Source: Lasiosphaeris hirsuta (taxonomy: Eukaryota > Ascomycota > Sordariomycetes > Sordariales > Lasiosphaeriaceae). Taken from it: DNA of 64,000 nucleotides. Numbering within the stretch: position 1 is the first letter of the stretch; every line of letters starts with the position of its first letter. The stretch is from contig JAUKUA010000002.1 of assembly GCA_030549175.1 (NCBI GenBank), positions 2,604,001 through 2,668,000 on the forward strand, given 5' to 3'. Under the pieces are notes generated by a model, which was not told the origin of the DNA, did no database searches, and saw only the letters and a list, made by a program, of their open reading frames with translations. Both the position numbers and the translations under genes were made by a program. Shown here piece by piece: positions 56,465 to 64,000 of the stretch.

Positions 56465-59400
56465 ATGGGGCCAAACAGCGATGCGGGCGATTGCATCATC
56501 GTCCGAGACTCTGATGAGGAAGGTAAGGACCAGGTACCGAAGAAGGCACGCGCCACCAAGGACATGGTAAGCACCTTCTTTCCGTTTTCAAACTCTTCAT
56601 CAACTACCCCACCACCTCACTCTATTGCTGCCATCTTTCGTCCATCACCACAATCGCCGCATGGGGTTTCGTGCGTTTGGGACGTCGCACTCGCACATTT
56701 TGCATCCATCTTCGTGTTGCGGGGTCGAGCTCTGCTTGAACACTTTTCCCGCCAACTTCCGTCGGCGGTGTGTGTTCTCCAGGTTGCTTGAACAAAGCAC
56801 AATCCGTCCAAAAGCACCGGAAATTCATTGCCTCCCCTCACCCCTCCCCTGTGGACCCATGACCCGGCAGAAAACGTTACGTCTTGCAAAAGTTCCGTCC
56901 GAGCTTAGACTGGGAATATTCTGTTTGCAAACGCTCGGAGTCCAAGTCACCACGGAACTCCATTCCTCTCTACTCTTGGCAGAGTTGCACATCATTTGGG
57001 CCTCGCTTGTTTTGAAAAGCTATCAAAAGGAGCCTTCCATCGCTTTGCCCTTTTCTACATAAACAAACCACACCTTCATTCCCAACGCAAACGTACTGAC
57101 CAGCCTGTATTCCCCGTCACATCATCTTCCCGCCCGGCATTCTTGGAACACGCAAGTAGCCCTTAGACTTTGCTTCCATTTTCTCGTCTCACGTTCCCGA
57201 GACCAAAAAAAACGGAAAACATTCAACTGGGCGGAATCGCAAACATGGCATCCCCCTCTCTGACTAACGCGTCTACTCTGCAACAGAAGAAAAAGTCAGC
57301 TTCGGCCTCCTTGTCACAGCCAGGCCAAAAGCGGAGAGGACGCCCGCCCAAAGTTTCCCAGCTTGCACCTCCGATTGTCCTTTCTGACAGCGACGACGAG
57401 GTTGCCCCCCGCGTTGGCACCGTCTCACACAATCGCTATCACCCCTACCCTCGGGCTAAGAAAGCAACTGTGACAGACACTGAGAAAACTCCCGACGAGC
57501 TCCAGGCTACGCAGCCTGCCACACAAATGCCTTCTACCAAGGGTCGGCTGGTAGCCCAGAACTCGGCGAGCTCGCCCCATCTGAAAAATGATGATCCTGA
57601 CGGAACCTTGCATGCGGAGCGTGAGAAGCACTTGGCGGCCATCAATGAGCTAAAGAAGACTATTGCTAGCAAAGACGAGGCCCTCGCGAGGAAGGACGAG
57701 GCTCTTGCTAGCAAGAACAATGAGCTTACCAGCACCCGCGCGGACTTGGTGGAGAAGATAAAGGACTACAACTACGAAAAAGAGCAGGGCAAACTCGCCC
57801 ATGTCAGGCTGAGGGCCCTGAGCGACCAGTGCTCAGTGATGAAAAAGGAGTTGACGCAGCTGGGAGACAACAAGGCGACACTTGAATTGCAGAATAAACA
57901 TTTGGAAACGAAGTTGAGCCAGGCAGAGAAGGAACGTGATCTCTACTGCCGAGAGCTGGGATCTCTTGACAGCGAGAAGACTGATTTGGAGGAGAAACAA
58001 GCGCACGAGCTGCAACAGCACAAAGACGCTTTTCAGGAAAGTCATATCCGCCAGCTGCAGCTTGAAGGAGCAAAGGCAGCCGCACAGAAGAAAGTTGACT
58101 TCCTCAGCGCCCAACTAGGCGCATCCAGGTTGCAAGTACAATCACTAGAGAAGGATCTAGTAAAAGTCCGAGAGTCAGCTGCTGAACACATCGTGAAAGT
58201 AACCCAGCTGGGAGAGAGCCTCAGAAAGTCCCAGGACCGTTGCATAGACCTGAGCCACAGCTTCGAGAAAGCGACGAACACCGCCACTCAAGTAATGAGA
58301 CACAACCTTGCGGCCCAAAAGGAGACCGAGAAGCTGAAAGAAACGCTCCAAAATCGAGAAGGGGAGCTGGAGAAATTCAAATCCGAGGTACAGCATCTCA
58401 AGAACGAGTTGAAAAAGACACTCGACGACGTGTCGAAACACCGATCCCAGATAGATGAGCATGAGAGAAGTCTCATCAGATCGGAGGCCGACGGAGCGAA
58501 GTTCGAAGCAAAAGTAGCGGATGCAGAAAAAGTCAAAGCAGGTTTGGAGGCGCAATTGCGGGAAGCCAATAAGGTAAAGGCCGACTTGGGCAAGCGGGCA
58601 GATGATTTGCAACACGAGCTGGTGGGAGTTAGGCAGAAGCTGGACTCGCTGAAGGAGTGCGAAGAGCTGTCCAAGCAACAACTGGACGATGCTAAAAAAG
58701 AGTCGGCGCAGTTGCGAGAAGAAGTCGGCATGCTGAACCAGAAGTTGGCAGCCGCTTTGGGACAGTGTGAGAAAGCGGATGAGGTGCTCAGTACTGCTAA
58801 GAATGACACCAAGGCCTTGGAGAAGCGGGTTAAGGAGGCGAACGATTCTATCATGGAGCTGAAGCAGCAGCTGGAAGTTTCCAAGCAAGCAAGAAAGATT
58901 GACAGAGCCCAAGCGGAGAAGTCCCTGCACGAGGAGAAGGTTCGTCAAAATGGCACCAAGGAGAAGCTGGATGTTGTCACAGAGGTCTTCTCTGAGGTCA
59001 ATCTCGCAAATAAGGCCCTCAGCACCGAGCTCGACAACGCCCGCGAGGAAGTGAGCCTGCTACAGGTACATGGCGGCAAAGCTGCCGTCAAGGAGGAGAT
59101 CAAGAATCCTAAACATCAGGATGAGGTCGACATGCTGAGACAGACCATCGCTTCGTTGAATCAGAATCTGGACGGCCTCCTGAAACGCTTCCGGGAGAAA
59201 GAAAAGGAGCTCGCTGAAATCACAAAGCAGCTTGCAGAATCTATCTCCCATCAGGCGAAGAGCCAAATCTACGTCGAGGAGCGCGATGCACTGGGTAGTG
59301 ATAAGATCAAGCTAACTACCCAGCTCCGCGCTTGCGAGGACGAGAAGGCTCGGCTGTCGAAGTCGTTAGCTGAATCTAACGAGACGTTATCAAAGGTCCA

Positions 59401-60697
59401 AACGCAGCTTTTCGAGGCCCAGGATCTGGAGCGTGAACTTAAGACACGATTGCGAGAGGCTCGAGATGTCTGGAGTGGCGTTCTCGAGGCTATCCGAGAG
59501 TCGGACAGGAAGGCCTCGAAGCCACCTCCCACCCCTGGACGTGGCCCTACGGCAACTCCACCTTCTGGACAGCCGTCACCTATTACTTCTGGACGGCCGT
59601 CACCTATCACTTCTGGACGGCCGTCACCTATCACTTCTGGACGGCCGTCACCTATCACTGCTGGACGGCCGTCTCCTATCCTTACGTTAGCATCGGGACC
59701 CGACCGGCCGCTTCCTGCTTCTACACCGGGATCCAGACCGTTAGCCACATCGTTCTTACAGGGCGGGCCGAGCTCGCCATCTCTTCCAGCGTCCACAGGG
59801 CAGGTGAGCATGCGAGGAGCCATGTCTCACGTAGCCGCACCACCTAGCGCGGCTGTGGCCAATTTCAACGGCGCATCGCCCATTCTGGTCCCACGCCCTC
59901 CCCCCGGCACTGCACCGCACAACAGTTCTTCGCGAAATTTGTTTCGAAGTGGGAGCAACGCCGGACGCAACTCGCCTGTGATGCAACATCCATATTATTC
60001 CCTGCTACGCCACGAACAAGGTCCCCATCAGGTTTCCCCATACGGCTCTCCACAAGATGCCAACGTTTCAAATGGCGACATGCAGCCCGGCAGTCTTCTA
60101 AGCTTCTCTCGGAGCATGCCTCCGCCCCCACCCGTGCTTCCGGTGACCGTGGTTCGGAGTGGAATTCCCGTAGGAGTCGCACCCGCCGACCCCACTTGGC
60201 AGCCTGCAGCGCTGAACATGGGCATGAGAAGTGGCCAAACGGGGTCGAATGCTCACAATATGGGCGGCGCCAATCAGGACGGCGGTGTCCAAGCTGAATT
60301 TCGGCAGCCCCGCACTGAGGCTCAGACTCCAGCTTCTGAAGCAATAATCAATCAAAGCATAGTTGCCCGGGCAGTTAGCCAAAATGGGCAGACTCTGACT
60401 GGAGTTGCGTCAAACCAGGCCGGAAGCAGCCAAACCGCGAATGTTGACGGCGCGACTGAGGCTCAGGAGAGACCCAAGAAGAGAACTCGAATCACGGACG
60501 GCAGTGGTACGCAGGTGAAGCGGCCTCGGATGACGCCAAGCGCAAACGTCCCCACCACGGCCGATATGCAGGGCCAGAAGAACCTTCGTCGCAGCGCCTC
60601 GTCTGGAACAACCTCGTCTGGAACAATCATAGTGGCGAGTTCTACTGAGAAGACGGCCGCGGTCACAAAGTCGCCTACATCGTCTAGGAAGGCATAG
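56465..60697 (+). CDS. large coiled-coil nuclear-type protein with SIM-like motifs
   Basis: I favour two exons, 56465-56566 and 57287-60697, giving 1,170 aa, across a 720-nt intron with a GTAAGC donor and an excellent acceptor (CTAAC, then pyrimidines, then CAG at 57286). The alternative is an intronless form starting at ATG 57245 in the same frame (1,150 aa). The first exon carries DCIIVRDSDEEGKD and the second PPIVLSDSDDE, both shaped like SUMO-interacting motifs (hydrophobic core plus acidic run). KRRGRPPK resembles an AT-hook. Residues of about 145-780 form a nearly continuous coiled coil (Lys/Glu/Leu-rich, including EALARKDEALASKNNELTS). Five SGRPSPIT repeats follow, then a Pro/Ser-rich tail with nuclear-signal-like RPKKRTR and KRPR. 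No motor or ATPase motif is present, so it is not a kinesin or SMC protein. The function is unknown; a SUMO-linked scaffold is inference. Confidence 0.82.
59564..59683 (+). repeat. 24-bp coding tandem repeat, five copies
   Basis: Five in-frame copies of a 24-nt unit encode SG(R/Q)PSPIT within the coiled-coil protein gene. The last copy is the most diverged. The unit gives SP-type phosphorylation sites. Confidence 0.9.
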
Positions 60698-61815
60698 TGG
60701 CAACGCTTCACGGAAAGGGTATTCAGGCCCGGACCTTAGCTAGCATCATCACTTTGGGGGGAGCATTGATTTGGGAGGATATCACATTCGGGAGTGGTAT
60801 CATTTGAGGTGGATCAGACGGGGGGGTATTTTCTAGACCCGGGGAACCTGGACAGCATTTTCCTTTGCGGCGCTTTTACCGGGCTTTCGGGACCGGCTTC
60901 GTGGAGTTTGGGATGGTCGCGGCTTAGGTGGAAAGGCCACTAGAAACACAGGCATATGGGAGCATATATCGGCCAAAGAAGGGGAGTTCGGGGGGTCTAA
61001 GAAACTATGATACCAGATGATGGCATCAGCTGCTAACTCATTTCTTTGCGTTTATGGAAAAAGAAAAAGGAAAAAAGACGGGTAGAGTAGGTACCTAGCC
61101 ACCATAGAGAGATTCTTGTAAATAGCTAGCCATTGGAGTGTATCGGTGCGAGTTCTCAGTAATGAGCCCCCCACCACTCTTCAAGGATGGTTTATTGGTT
61201 ATAATTGATATTTTAACGTACATGTTTTCGTTGCTAACGAACGGGCTTCATGCCAAGGCTGCAGTGAGGCCTTCTAACCCCTGCTCCGTTTTGAGTGTCT
61301 TATAGAGTACGGATACGGAGTATATGGGGCTCTTCTGTTGGCCAGGGACGCTTGCATTCACTGTCCCCAAATATGAAATCTTTTTTCAGGTACGCGTATG
61401 CCAGTACTCCACCAGCATCCGCATACTCGTTCTTGGATTGGGAGTCTCGAAATGGAAATAGGGGTTTAAAAGGACGCATTACATACATACCCCTGCGAGC
61501 CTCGCTGTGTTGCGGATTTACGGATGCCTACCCGCGTTTAGAAAGGGCCCTGATTGGCCCCGTATTCAGACCTATGCCGATTGAGTCCGCGGACACAGAG
61601 CGCGCTGATTGGCCACATGGTATTGTTGACGGAGGCTTCTGAGGACAATTTGAAAGCAGGGCAATAAATACCCCTTTAAAGATGCAGACATTGTCAGCAG
61701 ATCCCAAACGTTCTTTTCTCATCAAGCGAAAAGTGAGCAAGTCATCCATCTTGTTATCAGACCACTCGAGAATACGCCGCGCGGCACCTCGCGCAACATC
61801 ATCACCGCTCAACAC
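60698..61815. other. intergenic region
   Basis: This 1.1-kb stretch lies between the coiled-coil protein gene and the RTA1-like gene, both on +. It contains an inexact TACGGA/TACGGAGTA repeat near 61307-61322. The open frame at 61295-61642 has no domain. The last 150 nt (AATAAATACCCC) is the likely core promoter. Confidence 0.45.
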
Positions 61816-62774
61816 ATGGCAGAGTCCGGCCTTCAGCCCTACAAAGGGGGCTATTACCTCTGGAAATACATCCCCTCCCTCGCCGCCGCCGTCATCTTCA
61901 CCCTCCTCTTCCTCGCCGCGACAGTCCTGCACTCCTGGCGCCTGTATAAGACCCGGCTCTGGCTGGGCATCTGGTTTGCCATCGGCGGCCTGAGTACGTC
62001 CCCGTCCCTCCGCTATCTCCCCCCCACCCTCACCGGCTACAGCTAACCCCATCCCAAACAACAGTGGAATTCATCGGCTACGCCGCCCGCTGCTCGGCCT
62101 CGTCCAACACGGGCAAGCTGATGCCCTTCATCATCCAAAACACCTTCCTCCTGCTCCCGCCAGTTCTCTTCGCCGCGTCCGTCTACATGACGCTCGGCCG
62201 CATCATCCGCTCAGTCCCTGCCGGCGAGCGCTACAGCCTGGTCCGCACCACCTGGCTCACGCGCGTCTTCGTCGCCGGCGATGTCGTCTCGTTTTGCATC
62301 CAGGGCGGCGCGGCCGGGCTGATGGCCACCGGGGGCGGCAAGGCCGTGGTTGGGGAGAAGATTATCATTGGTGGGCTGATGGTGCAGGTCATCATGTTCG
62401 GGCTGTTCGTGATGACGGCCGGGGTATTTCACTGGCGCTATGAGCGGCATGCTGTCGGCGCGGTGGCGTATCGGGGCGGGGGGTCGAGGGAGGGGCTGCT
62501 GGTGCTGTATGGGGTGAGCGGGTTGATCATGGTGAGGAGTGTGTTTCGGGTCGCTGAGTTTGCCATGGGACAGGACGGGTATCCGTTGATGCACGAGTGG
62601 ACGTTGTATGTGTTTGATTCAGTGCTTATGTTGGCCGCGATGGTGGTTTTTTATGTCTGGCATCCGAGCAAGCTGGAGGAGTCGACAACACGGGGCAGAA
62701 TCGATTCGGGGCTGGTTGACGGGGAATCCAGCATCGGGATGCAAATCAAGAACAGCCAGGGGCAGTACCATTGA
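61816..62774 (+). CDS. RTA1-like seven-helix membrane protein
   Basis: Two exons, 61816-61993 and 62065-62774, give 295 aa; the intron is GT-AG in phase 1 and creates the ATG of MEFIGYAARC. Seven hydrophobic helices can be counted. Family hallmarks include YIPSLAAAVIFTLLFLAATV in helix 1, MEFIGYAARC in helix 2, MPFIIQNTFLLLPPVLFAAS (helix 3), TRVFVAGDVVSFCIQGGAAG (helix 4) and MVRSVFRVAEFAMG with the acidic HEWTLYVFD (helices 6-7). RTA1/RSB1-type fungal proteins are linked to 7-aminocholesterol resistance and sphingoid-base translocation at the plasma membrane. The specific substrate is unknown. The next gene (Zn2Cys6 factor) is co-oriented 480 nt downstream. Confidence 0.92.
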
Positions 62775-63255
62775 CGGAACCGAAGATTTTGTTGTTTTGG
62801 AGAGCTGTCGGTTGGAGATCGTTTATAGATTAGTGTCAGTTTCTTTCTCTGTAACTAAGTGTATTATTGCTTTGAGTCTTGTGTTTCAACTTTCAAGGTC
62901 TTTTTGTCTACATCGATTTGACCATCGGAATGACCATTTATTCTCGTAGATTAAATTTTGACTTCATTTAAACTCGTGAATAAAACCTGTGGGTCACGGT
63001 ATTCATTAATGGAACGAAGCATTTCTCTCTTTCCAAAGTTTCTCTCAGCTGCATTGACGCGCAATGGCTCGCTCGGGGCTGGGGATCAGGCATTGGCTTG
63101 GAGTTTTGAGTCCCACTACAGGGCGGTGCCGCGTGGCCGGGCCACTAAAACGACCCCAATCCCTTCTGCGATTTGCAAGCTTCAGAAAAGGAAGAGAAAA
63201 AAAAACGAGCGAACCCAAAACATCTAGTTCAGCCATCACACCAAGGACGCAAGCA
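62775..63255. other. intergenic region
   Basis: This 481-nt stretch has the 3' end of the RTA1-like gene and the promoter of the Zn2Cys6 gene, with an AT-rich part at 62815-63010. No other feature is seen. Confidence 0.55.
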
Positions 63256-64000
63256 ATGGCGCGCAGAACACACACAAAGTCGCGATATGGATGTGCCGAG
63301 TGCAAGCGACGACACATAAAGGCAGGTCTTTCCCATCTAGGTCGGCGCCTGCTGGGGCGATCGATGGCTTACTTGTTGCTGGCAGTGCGACGAAAGTCGT
63401 CCGATTTGCGTCAACTGCTCTGTCGGCAAGATAAGGTGCTCCTTCTCCCTCACCTCAAGCCCCGCCCTGTCACTTCCCATGCAGTCGAGACCCGCGCCGT
63501 CGCCTTCCGTATCGCGCTCAAGGAGCCCCTCATCGTCGCACGATATATCCTCAGTCGCATCGCCGTCTCCTCCGCATGATGGCCCACCCCAAAGTCTCGT
63601 GAGTGAGCGCTTCAGCTTGCTCCACTTGGAGCTCCTCCGCCATTTTGAGAACCAGATGGGAAATACCATGGGGCTCAGCCAGCTAGAGTCGTCGCCGATG
63701 CTGCGACTGGCAGTTGACGAAGCCTTCACCTCACCCTTCCTCATGGATGAGCTCCTCGCCCTCTCGGCAGCCCACAAGAGCACCTTGCCCGACACCCAAC
63801 ATCGTGACTTCTACCGTACCGAGGCAACGCGCTTGCAAACCCGAGCCCTGGCCCAATTCAACATGGCCGAGGCTGACGTTTCCGATGACAATTGCGTGGC
63901 CGTCTTCTTGTTCTCAACCTTCATTGGCCAACACGTGCTGTTTGATACCTTTTCGCCGCACAGCGAGCAAGACTCGCTTGGAGCATTGCTTGACAAGTTT
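63256..64000 (+). CDS. Zn2Cys6 fungal transcription factor, 3' truncated by window
   Basis: Exon 1 is 63256-63321 and exon 2 runs from 63386 to the window edge, giving at least 227 aa. The binuclear cluster is complete: Cys13, Cys16, Cys23, Cys30, Cys33 and Cys40 (CX2CX6CX6CX2CX6C), starting YGCAECKRRHIK/CDESRPIC. The intron must use a GC donor (AAG/GCAGGT) with acceptor GGCAG, because it falls exactly between Lys22 and Cys23. Exon 2 goes on with a Ser/Pro-rich linker and then the start of the helical middle region (ERFSLLHLELLRHFENQMG, PFLMDELLALSAAHKST) typical of upc2/sterol-regulator-like fungal Zn2Cys6 factors. These bind CGG half-sites as dimers. The RTA1-like gene just upstream on the same strand is a possible target, by proximity only. 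Confidence 0.9.

Overview
This is nuclear DNA from a filamentous ascomycete (Pezizomycotina), most likely a Sordariomycete. Genes carry short introns of about 50-120 nt with GTA(A/T)G donors and CTAAC/CTGAC-like branch sites. Coding sequence is GC-rich in third positions, and there are fungus-restricted families: HET, DUF2434-type membrane protein, RTA1, TVP38 and a small secreted protein like the biotrophy-associated secreted protein 2 group. I see no rRNA, no CRISPR, no bacterial-style operons and no intact transposon. I rebuilt exon-intron structures by joining reading frames at consensus splice sites; every spliced model given as intact closes in frame.

Layout. 1-24 kb is a fairly dense housekeeping block: a TVP38-type Golgi membrane protein (2402-3839, +), a secreted HD-domain protein (4166-5024, -), a group A flavoprotein monooxygenase (6181-7642, +), a BTB/POZ protein with an RGG-rich N-terminus (8097-9688, -), a 777-aa protein of unknown family (11003-13410, -), COG5 of the Golgi tethering complex (15536-16912, -), a DUF2434-like membrane protein (17768-19607, +) and a two-finger C2H2 transcription factor (21799-23991, -). 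From 24 to 34 kb there is a gene desert holding only simple repeats and coding-like scraps.

34-44 kb carries a MYND-finger protein (34057-36467, +), a HET-domain protein (37698-40139, -) and, divergent from it, a DUF2235/Tle1-like alpha/beta hydrolase (41988-43897, +). Two copies of a degenerate dispersed repeat sit in this block, one just past the HET stop codon and one inside the last intron of the hydrolase gene.

44-54 kb looks like an accessory region: an intron-containing tRNA-Thr(AGT) with a rearranged T arm, a small cysteine-rich secreted effector-like gene (45565-45926), a divergent aldo-keto reductase / short-chain dehydrogenase pair, the frameshifted tail of an FAD-Rieske oxidoreductase, and a decayed gene for a Pro/Gly/Asn-rich secreted repeat protein. 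56-64 kb contains a large coiled-coil nuclear-type protein with two SUMO-interaction-like motifs, an RTA1-like seven-helix membrane protein, and the 5' part of a Zn2Cys6 transcription factor that runs off the window.

How the genes may work together is inference. TVP38 and COG5 both serve Golgi trafficking but lie 12 kb apart with other genes between. The HET/DUF2235 pair is the best candidate for a functional unit, as a self/non-self or immunity-type locus. The AKR/SDR/oxidoreductase-remnant group looks like the residue of a small metabolic cluster.
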